The position numbers were made by a program, and so were the translations under genes. 64,000 nucleotides of DNA from Psychrobacillus vulpis (GTDB taxonomy: Bacteria; Bacillota; Bacilli; Bacillales_A; Planococcaceae): positions 78,724 through 142,723 of the forward strand of contig NZ_VDGI01000005.1 in the NCBI RefSeq assembly GCF_006861825.1, given 5' to 3'. The notes below the pieces were generated by a model. It was given only the letters and a program-made list of their open reading frames with translations. It ran no database searches and was not told the origin of the DNA. Shown here in pieces: positions 16,558 to 24,763 of the stretch. Position 1 is the stretch's first letter; the number at the start of each line of letters is the position of its first letter.

Positions 16558-17145
16558 GTGCAGCAAAAGTCCATATTTATTATTGAAAGTTATGAACAGT
16601 TAAAGGTTATTAGTGATCCCTTACGTACTAAAATGTTGATTTTTTTGGTCGAACAGCCCCATACAGGCCAAATGCTTGCTCAAGAGCTTAACTTATCTAG
16701 AGCAAAAATTCTTTATCATCTTCGTGAACTGGAGAAACACAAAATCATTCAGCTCGTAAGAAAAGAAGAGCGAGGAGGAAATATATTAAAGTTTTACCAA
16801 GCTGTAGCTAGGGGGTTCATTCCGGCGGATCATTTATTAAATTATGTGGAATCAAAAGACGCTACTAGACAATCATACTTAGAAGTGATTGATCGTGCTA
16901 AAACAAGAGTGTTAACAGCTCCTGATAATTCCTTTGAATTAAATTCATCAAATGTAGAAGAATGGCCAAAACTCTCTATTCAAAAAGAATTTAAAGTAAG
17001 TAAAGAAAAATTTCTGGAATTTACGCGTAAGTATAGAGAACTCTTAGAAAAACTTGAAGAAAAAGATACTGATATAGAGAAGCAAAATTACTATTTAATG
17101 ACCACTGCTTTTCAAATCGAAGAGCCTCTTTTTAAAAACAAGTAA
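16558..17145 (+). CDS. ArsR-like winged-helix regulator
   Basis: This gene encodes 195 aa. An ArsR/HTH_20-type domain covers residues 8-85 (QLKVISDPLRTKMLIFLVEQPHTGQMLAQELNLSRAKILYHLRELEKHKIIQL...), and the C-terminal ~100 residues are mostly helical and charged, perhaps a ligand-binding or dimerisation part; no metal-binding CxC motif is seen. AAAAAGGAGG precedes the GTG by 7 bp. It is co-transcribed with the MFS gene and probably regulates it. Confidence 0.8.
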   Translation: MQQKSIFIIESYEQLKVISDPLRTKMLIFLVEQPHTGQMLAQELNLSRAKILYHLRELEKHKIIQLVRKEERGGNILKFYQAVARGFIPADHLLNYVESKDATRQSYLEVIDRAKTRVLTAPDNSFELNSSNVEEWPKLSIQKEFKVSKEKFLEFTRKYRELLEKLEEKDTDIEKQNYYLMTTAFQIEEPLFKNK

Positions 17146-17168
17146 TGATTTTGAGGGAGGGAATTCTA

Positions 17169-18419
17169 TTGAGTAGAAACCAAGCGTTAATAGAAACGAA
17201 GAATGACGTTGTTTCTTCAAGTTTGTTAAAAAATCGGGCATTTGTTTTTTTATGGCTATCGAGTACAACATCTTTTTTAGCGTTATCTACTTACTTGTTT
17301 GCTGAGCAATGGTATATCATCACAGTTCTAAATAAAGAAAGTGCTCTGGGGATTGTAATGATGGTGACTATGATTCCACGTGTAATCTTTATGACTATTG
17401 GCGGAGTGTGGGCTGACCGTTATAAAAGGTCTCAAATCATGCTTGTTTCAAGCCTAGTAAGATGTATATTGATTGTGGTTATGATCTTTTTTCTTCAATT
17501 GAGTATTCTCGAATTATGGCCGCTAATTTGCTTCGCATTATTGTTTGGTGTTCTAGATGCATTCTTTTCTCCAGCTAACACATCACTACTTCCATCCCTA
17601 GTTTCAAAGGATGTACTTACACGATCAAATTCATTTATACAGAGTTCAAATCAAATTGCTATGTTTTCTGGACCAATGATTGGTGGATGGGTGCTTACTG
17701 TTGGATCTTTTAGCCTTTTGTTTTCAATCATCGCTATCTTCTTGACTATGACTTTCTTTTTCTCGTTTTTAATAAAAGAAGATGTAAATACAATTCCACA
17801 AAAAAAGGGTTCGACAAAAGAGAAATTAAGAGAAGGATTAACCTATGTTTGGAAGATGCCCTTTCTAAAAAATATGCTCTTTATTCTAGTGATTATAAAC
17901 TTTTTCTTTTTTGGTCCTCTACTTATGGGCATACCTCTCATAGTGGATAAAGTGATTCATGGAGTGGCTTTAGATTTAAGCTTCTTACAGAGTTCTTACC
18001 AAGGAGGGATGCTCGTTGGGGCAATAATTGTCGGGATACTTAACTTAAGAAAGAAAAGGGGATTGATCATCCTAATAATGATAACTTTCCTCGGAATTCT
18101 CCTGTCCCTACTTGGTCAAATCGGATTTCTTTGGCAAGGCATTGTCTTGCTTTCAATGATGGGTGTACTTTCATCCATTATTAATGTTTCACTCATCTCA
18201 ACTATTCAAGAGCAAAGTGATGAAGAAAAAATGGGAAGAGTGATGAGCCTTATTAATGCCTCGTCTAATGGACTTGTTCCTCTCTCCTACGCTTTTGTGT
18301 CATTGGCTCTTGTCTTGAACCTAACAATCTCAAACATAATGCTTTTATGTGGAATCTTAATCGTGGTCATTTCAGTAATATTTACACTGAATTCAAAAGT
18401 AATAAAAGAAGTTAATTGA
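17169..18419 (+). CDS. MFS efflux transporter
   Basis: This gene encodes 416 aa with about twelve hydrophobic segments. The early motif GGVWADRYKRSQIML and TLLPSLVSKDVLTRSNSFIQSSNQIAMFSGPMIGG match the DHA3-type drug/macrolide exporters of the MefA/YfmO kind. TTG 17169 is chosen because GGGAGGG lies 8 bp upstream; ATG 17145, which overlaps the regulator stop, is the alternative. Proton-driven export of a hydrophobic compound is expected; the substrate is not known. No clear terminator follows. Confidence 0.85.
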   Translation: MSRNQALIETKNDVVSSSLLKNRAFVFLWLSSTTSFLALSTYLFAEQWYIITVLNKESALGIVMMVTMIPRVIFMTIGGVWADRYKRSQIMLVSSLVRCILIVVMIFFLQLSILELWPLICFALLFGVLDAFFSPANTSLLPSLVSKDVLTRSNSFIQSSNQIAMFSGPMIGGWVLTVGSFSLLFSIIAIFLTMTFFFSFLIKEDVNTIPQKKGSTKEKLREGLTYVWKMPFLKNMLFILVIINFFFFGPLLMGIPLIVDKVIHGVALDLSFLQSSYQGGMLVGAIIVGILNLRKKRGLIILIMITFLGILLSLLGQIGFLWQGIVLLSMMGVLSSIINVSLISTIQEQSDEEKMGRVMSLINASSNGLVPLSYAFVSLALVLNLTISNIMLLCGILIVVISVIFTLNSKVIKEVN

Positions 18420-18585
18420 TTTTTTGAAGACATAAGTAAAGGACCAATTAACAAATAGAAGACAGTTAATTGGTTCGGGAAATATTCAAAGAGAAGTTAT
18501 TAATATTTGATAATAATGGGATCTATAAAGAAAAGAATTTATCAGTTAAACTGGCTACAAAAAGAGAATAACCCTTTGTTCAACT

Positions 18586-19325
18586 ATCGAGGGTGTAGCT
18601 TTTTCTTATTCAACTAACGGAGTGCTTGTGCGGCCGAGCTTAGGTCGTATCATATAGCGGGTGGGATTCCCGCCGAGAAAGAACTAGCCATTCACTCGTA
18701 GCGAGTCTTGGAGGGCTACTGGTAACGTTAGCCTTTAAGCGTAGACAGTTAGGTGGCGGGCCGAAAGCCAACTGGTTGAAGGGATTGAGCTCCATAATGT
18801 TAGTAAAACGAGAGGGCTGATGCTTTAAGCACGGCAGAAAGCTACATTTTATCCATCGTTAAAGGCAAGAAGGATAAAACCTCTCTGGAGTCAGAGACCT
18901 TGGCACGTCACACATTGATATGATACGGCAACTCGGGAGGCCCTACCGGTCTTTTCTTATTATAGAAGAGTATGGTGTACAAGCGATAATAAGCAAGGTA
19001 ACCAAATGCCGTTGTAGGGAGTCGGATAGCAGCGTAGTACCAATGAAGTTGGGTAATGCCGATGGAGGAAAGGCTGCTACCAAGTTATTACCCTTACTAG
19101 GGGTACATTTACTACACACTGAGGTAGAGATAATAAATGTAAACTAAACTAGTAAGGATAGCAGAATTAGTAAAAAATCCAAAAGAAAGAGATTAGGCTA
19201 CATTTTGTGAATGGTGACTTGGAGGAGCCGTGTGCGTAAATAGCGCAAGCACGGTTCTGTGAGGGGGGAGTAACACAATCTACCGCAAGGTAGAGAGGTT
19301 CTCTTCTACTCGACTAGTTTAATAA
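18586..19325. repeat. palindromic dispersed element, copy D, split by an intron
   Basis: TTGTTCAACTATCGAGGGTG then TAGCTTTTTC, then TTATTCAACTAACGGAGTGC-TT at 18606-18627. Removing 18628-19314 joins this to TAGTTTAATAA (19315-19325), which restores the TTATTCAACTAA...TTAGTTTAATAA palindrome. The intron therefore interrupts the right-hand inverted repeat of this copy. Confidence 0.65.
18628..19314 (+). mobile_element. group II intron lacking its reverse transcriptase ORF
   Basis: It starts GTGCGGCCGAGC, the group II 5' consensus, and ends ...CTTCTACTCGAC. Domain V is recognisable at 19225-19257: GAGCCGTGTGCG, loop TAAATA, GCGCAAGCACGGTTC with the catalytic AGC. Domain VI follows (TCTACCGCAAGGTAGA hairpin, 19279-19294). 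Domain I-III words such as AAAGCCAACTGGTTGAAGGG, GGCACGTCACACATTGATAT and CTACCGGTCTTT are those of bacterial introns with an RT. Where the RT should begin, AAACTAGTAAGGATAGCAGA opens a frame KLVRIAELVKNPKERD that stops after about 16 codons (19145-19192), and the text resumes with the normal post-ORF sequence GTGAATGGTGACTTGGAGGA. About 687 nt in total: the RNA looks complete, the protein is deleted. Confidence 0.85.
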
Positions 19326-19436
19326 CCAGTTATTAATATACCCCAGAAAACCACTTGCCCTCACGATATCATAATTTACTATTTTTTAAACAATTCTCCT
19401 TTTGATTTACTTTATGATCTTGTTTCCATTAATGAA

Positions 19437-19473
19437 CAAAAAAGGCTCGATCCAATAAATCGGACTGAGCCTT
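19437..19473 (-). terminator. leftward terminator
   Basis: On the minus strand AAGGCTC...GAGCCTT (7-bp stem, imperfect inner pairing) is followed by TTTTTTGTT. It could end transcription of the ABC/GntR operon that reads leftward, behind the stronger hairpin at 19588. Confidence 0.55.
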
Positions 19474-19587
19474 ATAGGATAGAATTGTTTTATCAAATGA
19501 CAGAATAACATTAGGTCATTCTGTAGCTTTATAATAAAGTTTGATTGAAAATGCCTCGCAAGCCCATATTTTAAAGTAAAATTAAAA

Positions 19588-19626
19588 GAATCCGTTTTGA
19601 AAAAAGATTGATCAAAACCGATTCAT
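19588..19626 (-). terminator. leftward terminator with conserved core (copy 2)
   Basis: On the minus strand GAATCGGTTTTGA...TCAAAACGGATTC is followed by TTTTAATTTT. The core TTTTGAAAAAAGATTGATCA plus AAA is identical at 22127-22149 and present with one change, reversed, at 7600-7622. Confidence 0.7.
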
Positions 19627-19660
19627 TCTAAGTGAAGTATTAGCGAATCTAAGAACCCGC

Positions 19661-20266
19661 TTAGAACGCTTTTCGTTGGTAAATAACAGTGGTAATCCCC
19701 CAAGAAATAACATAGCCTACAATGATAACAAGTGTCGCTCCCGTATATAAAGCCGGGATGGATAAATTGACAATAAAATCAGTTATTGTTGTGAAGTGTT
19801 CAGCTATAAACGATGCAATAGGCGGTGCTATCCATGTTAAAAGGATAAAGCTAATGAGAACAACTGTTGTAATATAGCCTGGTTTAAATATATGAAATAA
19901 TGGGAAAGTAAACGCAGCAAATAATAAAAATAAGCCACTGCCAATCGCAATATCAGTAATCGTAAAAGGTTTATTGAAAGCAAATAATGCTAAACTTGTC
20001 ACCCCAATAGATAAAATCATATATACGATAGCACCAAGATAGCGTGATGCGATAATTTCCATACGTGTGTAAGGTAAGGAATTTAATAATATATTCGTCT
20101 CTACTTTTTCATCGTAAGCATAAGTGTTAAAGGGAATAAAAATACTGGCAACCAGAAAAATCAAAGCTGGAGGTGCGCCCATAATGATAAAGAATAAGAT
20201 AAAAGGAATAAAGATTAATAACTGCCTTTTCTGTAGTATGACATCACGTCTGATTAAATTAAACAT
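19661..20266 (-). CDS. ABC-2 type permease (YtrC/D-like)
   Basis: This gene encodes 201 aa from ATG at 20266, preferred because GGGGGC stands before it and it overlaps the ATPase stop by 8 bp; an in-frame longer start at 20326 is unlikely. Six hydrophobic segments; the block FNTYAYDEKVETNILLNSLPYTRMEIIASRYLGAIVY is typical of ABC-2 permeases encoded with YtrA-type GntR regulators. Last gene of a four-gene leftward operon. Confidence 0.85.
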   Translation of the reverse strand: MFNLIRRDVILQKRQLLIFIPFILFFIIMGAPPALIFLVASIFIPFNTYAYDEKVETNILLNSLPYTRMEIIASRYLGAIVYMILSIGVTSLALFAFNKPFTITDIAIGSGLFLLFAAFTFPLFHIFKPGYITTVVLISFILLTWIAPPIASFIAEHFTTITDFIVNLSIPALYTGATLVIIVGYVISWGITTVIYQRKAF

Positions 20267-21125
20267 GGTGTATGCCCCCTTTAAAGTAATACATGATATC
20301 GTCCAGAGAGGCTCGTTCAATGACAACTGAGTCTCCGAAAGTATTTTGCACTGCTTTAATATTATCCGTTAATGCTTCAAATCCTGTCGATGCACGATGA
20401 ACATGAACAAATGCCTTTTCAGTGTCTCTATCCAGAAGATCCAATCCTCCTTTAACGAGCGCATAGTTTTCAGCTACGTCGTGAATGGACTGATTAAATA
20501 CTAATTCCCCACTCTGCATAAAAGATATATAATCTGCGATACGATCTAAATCTGTTGTAATATGCGTAGAGAAGAAAATGGTACGGTTACCTTCAATCAT
20601 TAATTCCTGTAAAAGAGCCAACAGCTCTCGTCTAAAAATAGGGTCTAAGCCTGCTGTTGGCTCATCCATAATGATCAGCTCTGCATGATGTGATAATGCT
20701 ATCGCCAATGATGCTTTCATTTGCATCCCTTTTGAGAAAGTTTTCATCGCTTTATTAAGCGGTAATTCGAATTGTTCAACATATTGATAAAATAGTGTAT
20801 CATCCCAGTGTTTGTAAGCTGGTGCTACAATGCGTTTTATATCTTTTAAGTTCATCCCTTCAAAAAATACATTGCCATCGTATACAAACCCAATGCGCTC
20901 CTTAATCGCCTTCTCATGATTCTTGTAATCCAACCCGAAAAGCTTAATTTCCCCGGAATCTGGCTTTAATAGATTCATCATCATTTTTATCGTTGTTGAC
21001 TTACCAGCACCATTTGCTCCAATGAACCCTGTTACAAAGCCTTGCTGCACTTGTAAATCAATATTTTTAACGGAAAAATCTTTAAATTTTTTCGTGACAT
21101 TTTTTAATTCAATCACATTTTCCAT
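20259..21125 (-). CDS. ABC transporter ATP-binding protein (YtrB-like)
   Basis: This gene encodes 288 aa from ATG 21125. Walker A GANGAGKST, signature FSKGMQMK in place of LSGGQ, Walker B LIIMDEP and switch His FSTHI are all present; the C-terminal 75 residues are variable as in YtrB-type exporters. AGGAGTGA, which is also the stop of the GntR gene, serves as ribosome binding site, so translation is coupled. With the permease it should form an exporter responding to cell-wall-active compounds, by analogy with B. subtilis ytr genes. Confidence 0.88.
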   Translation of the reverse strand: MENVIELKNVTKKFKDFSVKNIDLQVQQGFVTGFIGANGAGKSTTIKMMMNLLKPDSGEIKLFGLDYKNHEKAIKERIGFVYDGNVFFEGMNLKDIKRIVAPAYKHWDDTLFYQYVEQFELPLNKAMKTFSKGMQMKASLAIALSHHAELIIMDEPTAGLDPIFRRELLALLQELMIEGNRTIFFSTHITTDLDRIADYISFMQSGELVFNQSIHDVAENYALVKGGLDLLDRDTEKAFVHVHRASTGFEALTDNIKAVQNTFGDSVVIERASLDDIMYYFKGGIHHV

Positions 21126-21129
21126 TTTT

Positions 21130-21501
21130 TCACTCCTCATATAAAATCTTCATTAATTGCTGTAGTTCATCAAGTGATAGCCCAATTTCTCTGCTATTCG
21201 TTATGACTGCACTCAACTGCTCCTCAATGACCTTCAGCTTTTTCTCTCTCATGACCTCTAAATTTTGCTCTGCGACAAAAGAACCTTTTCCGACAATGGA
21301 ATAGATAAAGCCCGCCTTCTCCAATTCCTCATAGGCACGTTTCGTGGTAATTACACTAATTTGTAAATCCTTTGCGAGATTACGCATGGAAGGTAATGCT
21401 GTCCCCTCCTGTAGTTCACCTGCTAAAATTAACGATTTAACTTGATTCGTAATTTGTTCATAAATCGGCTCCTTTGAACTGTTGGAAATAATTATTTGCA
21501 T
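21130..21501 (-). CDS. GntR-family regulator, YtrA subfamily
   Basis: This gene encodes 123 aa: N-terminal GntR winged helix (PIYEQITNQVKSLILAGELQEGTALPSMRNLAKDLQISVITTKRAYEELEKAGFIYSIVGKGSFV) plus a short ~45-residue helical tail. The absence of a FadR/HutC-size effector domain is the mark of the YtrA subfamily, which represses adjacent ABC genes. AGAGGGAT before the ATG. An inverted repeat AAGTGTA-N8-TACACTT upstream of the operon is a possible operator. Confidence 0.92.
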   Translation of the reverse strand: MQIIISNSSKEPIYEQITNQVKSLILAGELQEGTALPSMRNLAKDLQISVITTKRAYEELEKAGFIYSIVGKGSFVAEQNLEVMREKKLKVIEEQLSAVITNSREIGLSLDELQQLMKILYEE

Positions 21502-21516
21502 GCTAATCCCTCTTCT

Positions 21517-21822
21517 TTATTTTTTTGAAAACATACTTGAAATAATGTCATGTACTGCTTGAATCAGTATAGCGATAACGTGAATTGTCATGAACATATT
21601 AAAAAATGGAAAGGAATAAGGGGTAATCCATTCAGTAAAGAGCTTCAAGTCCAAAATCCATCTTGCTATCCTGGCAAATAAGTTACCACTATCGTTTATG
21701 TTTGGCTCCAGGAAAGTGCCATCAACGGCGATAAAGATCAATTGAACAATTAAAAATATACCAATAGTGATCATCCAGCGTTTTGCTAGATTAATATTAT
21801 GAGTTTTTACTGTTTCTGTCAT
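21517..21822 (-). CDS. small membrane protein heading the ABC operon
   Basis: This gene encodes 101 aa with two hydrophobic helices (about 17-33 and 72-92) separated by an outside stretch (GTFLEPNINDSGNLFARIARWILDLKLFTEWITPYS). AGAGGAGAGG precedes the ATG. It sits 15 bp upstream of the GntR gene and is probably co-transcribed. Family not recognised; it might assist the transporter. Confidence 0.65.
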   Translation of the reverse strand: MTETVKTHNINLAKRWMITIGIFLIVQLIFIAVDGTFLEPNINDSGNLFARIARWILDLKLFTEWITPYSFPFFNMFMTIHVIAILIQAVHDIISSMFSKK

Positions 21823-21890
21823 TTGAACACCTCTCCTCTAATGCTTCATCGTTTTGAGTATTTACTAAATTCAAACCCTCTAAAGAGTAT

Positions 21891-21912
21891 AAGTGTAGTG
21901 GTTGTTACACTT
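21891..21912. promoter_or_regulatory. inverted repeat, candidate YtrA-type operator
   Basis: AAGTGTA-GTGGTTGT-TACACTT, a perfect 7-8-7 inverted repeat about 70 bp before the first gene of the operon. B. subtilis YtrA recognises AGTGTA...TACACT half-sites, as I recall with a longer (13-bp) spacer, so half-sites fit but spacing does not. A further half-site (CTACACTT) is at about 21952. The rest of 21823-22452 holds repeats and a hairpin, no gene. Confidence 0.5.
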
Positions 21913-22107
21913 TTATTAATTGTCATTGAAGACCGATTTACATATAATAACCTACACTTTTATATAATGTATATATACTATATTCACATTATATACACAA
22001 GTGAGACATCGTGCAACCATTTTTATTTGAAACGAAAGAAAATTTTATATATACCTGTAGAATTAAAATAAAGTTTGAATACAAAGCCACCTAAATTCTT
22101 ATTTAAC

Positions 22108-22170
22108 AACAAAAGAAGCAACTCTATTTTGAAAAAAGATTGATCAAAAAGAAGCTGCTTCTTTTGTTTA
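22108..22170. terminator. hairpin with conserved core (copy 3)
   Basis: AACAAAAGAAGCA / TGCTTCTTTTGTT, a 13-bp perfect stem; the large loop contains TTTTGAAAAAAGATTGATCA plus AAA (22127-22149), the same core as at 19588. The outer stem is unrelated to those of the other copies. Confidence 0.6.
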
Positions 22171-22271
22171 AGTATGTGATTTTTATAAAAAAGTTTAATT
22201 ACTTCTTATAAGTCGAAATTCTTCCTTTTCAAAGGAAGAATTGAGGGATTAATATAATTATGAATAATATT

Positions 22272-22326
22272 CTTCAACTAATAGGAGCATTGATCCGATG
22301 AGGATTAATGCTCTTTTTTGTTGAAC
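22272..22326. repeat. palindromic dispersed element, copy E with own terminator hairpin
   Basis: CTTCAACTAA, then GAGCATTGATCC-GATGA-GGATTAATGCTC-TTTTTT (12-bp stem, 22285-22313), then GTTGAAC. The inner hairpin differs from other copies while the ends match, so it may be a terminator framed by the repeat. Confidence 0.6.
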
Positions 22327-22452
22327 AGGACAATTATTGGGAACTAATTTCAACCTTAAGATGCATCAAATCTCGGTCTTGAGATGTACAAAAAATTTTA
22401 AATTATCTGTTAGATTTAAATTGTGAAAGAAGAACTTATATGGAGGTGACTT

Positions 22453-24759
22453 ATGTATAACAGAATAATATGCAATGACATTTTGAAGAGCAAAGCGATA
22501 ACGTTGACAACAATGATATTTGTCGCTGCTGCGGCTATGCTTGTTTCGCTCGCGGCGATACTCGTCGTCAATCTTTCGGGCTCGTTAGATACACTTATGA
22601 AACATGCTAAAACTCCGCATTTTATGCAGATGCATTCGGGTGAAATTGATACTGCTAGGCTTGCATCATTTGCGGAGCAAAATAGCAATGTCGATGATTA
22701 TCAGGTGGTTGAATTTCTTAACATTGACAGTGCGCAGATTATATTGGGCGATAATTCGCTTGCGAATAGAGTTCAGGATAACGGCTTCAGCATACAAAAC
22801 GAAAAATTCGATTATCTTCTTGATCTTAACGGTAACATCATCAACGTATCCGACGGTGAAATTTATGTTCCAATAAGTTATATGAGGGACAACACCACAA
22901 AGGTAGGTGACAAGGCGGTAATAAGCGGGAAGGAATTTACCGTTGCGGGATTTCTCCGTGATTCAACTATGAATTCTTCGCTCTCCGCGTCAAAGCGATT
23001 TCTTGTAAGCATCAATGATTTCGCGGAAATTAAAGACCTTGGAAGTATCGAGTATCTGATTGAGTTTAGATTAAAGGATTTCTCGGCGATAGGTGAATTT
23101 GAAACAGCTTATGCTTCCGCAGGACTTGAAGCGAACGGACCAACAGTTACATATACGCTTTTCAAAACGATGAACGCCATTTCAGACGGGATGATGATTG
23201 CGGTTATCCTTCTTGTAAGCGCACTTGTCGTTGCCATCGCATTTATGAGCATACGTTTTACGCTCCTTGCAAAAATTGAAGATGACTACCGTGAAATTGG
23301 TGTTATGAAAGCAATAGGGCTTCATCTTTCCGATATAAAGAAGATTTATCTTGCGAAATATGCAGCTATTGCAGCGGCAGGTAGTATTCTTGGTTTTATT
23401 CTTTCGCTTATGTTTCAAGGCATTCTTATTGAAAATATACGACTTTTTATGGGCGAAAGCGAAAATTCTTCTTTTGCAATAGTTTTAGGAATCATTGGAA
23501 TACTAGTTGTATTTCTTGCAATTGTTGCTTATGTATATGGAGTGCTGAAACGTTTTCGGAAAATCTCCGCTGCGGAAGCTATACGCTTTGGTACTTCTCA
23601 GGAAAACAAGGCTGGTGCTAAGCGTTTTTCCTTAATTAAAAACAGACTGTTTAGTACGAATATTTTTCTCGGAATCAAGGATGTCTTCGCAAGAAAAAGA
23701 CTTTACGCCACAATGCTTTTGGTACTAGTGATTTCAGCATTTATAATTATTGTTCCGCAGAACCTTTACAACACGATTTCTGAAAAAAGCTTCATTCAAT
23801 ATATGGGAATCGGAAACTACGATTTGCGCATACAGACCAATATAACTGACGAAAGCGATGAAATTGTGAAGACAATAGACAGCGACAGTGCCGTTTCGAA
23901 ATATGCTGTTATGACAACTAAGACTTTCAAAGTAAAAACGAGTAACGGGTCAGAGGAAAATATAAAAGTTGAACTTGGTGACCATTCGGCATTTCCTATA
24001 GAGTATTCTGAGGGGAGAGCTCCTGCTGCAGAAAACGAAATCTCTCTTTCGTCTATAAACGCCGATGACCTGGGCAAAAAGGTCGGCGAGATCATAACGC
24101 TGGTGATTGAAGGAAAGAAGAAAGATCTCACGGTAAGCGGAATATATTCGGATGTCACCAACGGCGGCAAAACCGCAAAGGCTGTATTCACCGACAATTC
24201 GGCGAGCGTCATGTGGACCATCGTCTGTGTTGAACTTTCGGATAAATCTCTTGTCGACAGCAAAGTTTTAGGATATTCGGACAAATTCGATTTTGCAAAG
24301 ACTTCCGACATTGATGAATTTGTTTCTCAGACCCTCGGCTCGACAATAAGTTCCGTTGAAATGGCTTCCTACGGCGCAATTGCCGTTGCACTGGTTATTA
24401 CGGTACTGGTTACACTGTTGTTCATGAAAATGCTTATTGCAAAGGACAGATATTCCATTGCCGTCATGAAAGCGCTCAGTTTTACAAACTCGGATATTAA
24501 GACACAGTATGTTTCTCGTTCGGTTTTCGTTCTGATTGTCGGAATTATTCTGGGTACGTTTCTCGCGAACACTCTCGGAGAGGTCCTTGCTGGCGTGCTT
24601 ATCGCTTCGTTTGGAGCGTCAACTTTTAATTTTACAGTCAATCCTCTTTCAGCGTATCTGCTTAGTCCGCTGATGATGATAGTTGCAGTGCTTATCGCTA
24701 CAATGTTGGGCACATCAGGTGCTGGACAAATAAAAATTTCCGACAATATAAAGGAGTAG
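22453..24759 (+). CDS. FtsX-type ABC transporter permease
   Basis: This gene encodes 768 aa. A membrane helix near the N-terminus, a ~200-residue outside domain, three helices with the FtsX motif (IRFTLLAKIEDDYREIGVMKAIGLHLSDIKKIYLAKY), a second outside domain and again three C-terminal helices (LIAKDRYSIAVMKALSFTNSDIKTQYV). This duplicated layout belongs to macrolide/peptide exporters and lipoprotein-release type permeases. GGAGGTGAC precedes ATG by 5 bp. The G+C content and codon choice (GGC, GCG, CTT, TTC) are clearly richer than in the flanks, pointing to transfer, perhaps from a clostridial donor. Confidence 0.88.
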   Translation: MYNRIICNDILKSKAITLTTMIFVAAAAMLVSLAAILVVNLSGSLDTLMKHAKTPHFMQMHSGEIDTARLASFAEQNSNVDDYQVVEFLNIDSAQIILGDNSLANRVQDNGFSIQNEKFDYLLDLNGNIINVSDGEIYVPISYMRDNTTKVGDKAVISGKEFTVAGFLRDSTMNSSLSASKRFLVSINDFAEIKDLGSIEYLIEFRLKDFSAIGEFETAYASAGLEANGPTVTYTLFKTMNAISDGMMIAVILLVSALVVAIAFMSIRFTLLAKIEDDYREIGVMKAIGLHLSDIKKIYLAKYAAIAAAGSILGFILSLMFQGILIENIRLFMGESENSSFAIVLGIIGILVVFLAIVAYVYGVLKRFRKISAAEAIRFGTSQENKAGAKRFSLIKNRLFSTNIFLGIKDVFARKRLYATMLLVLVISAFIIIVPQNLYNTISEKSFIQYMGIGNYDLRIQTNITDESDEIVKTIDSDSAVSKYAVMTTKTFKVKTSNGSEENIKVELGDHSAFPIEYSEGRAPAAENEISLSSINADDLGKKVGEIITLVIEGKKKDLTVSGIYSDVTNGGKTAKAVFTDNSASVMWTIVCVELSDKSLVDSKVLGYSDKFDFAKTSDIDEFVSQTLGSTISSVEMASYGAIAVALVITVLVTLLFMKMLIAKDRYSIAVMKALSFTNSDIKTQYVSRSVFVLIVGIILGTFLANTLGEVLAGVLIASFGASTFNFTVNPLSAYLLSPLMMIVAVLIATMLGTSGAGQIKISDNIKE

Positions 24760-24763
24760 GCAT

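Noticed and set aside
18920-19147. 75-aa frame MIRQLGRPYRSFLIIEEYGV...
   Set aside because: It translates the structural domains of the group II intron RNA; the real RT frame starts later and in another frame.
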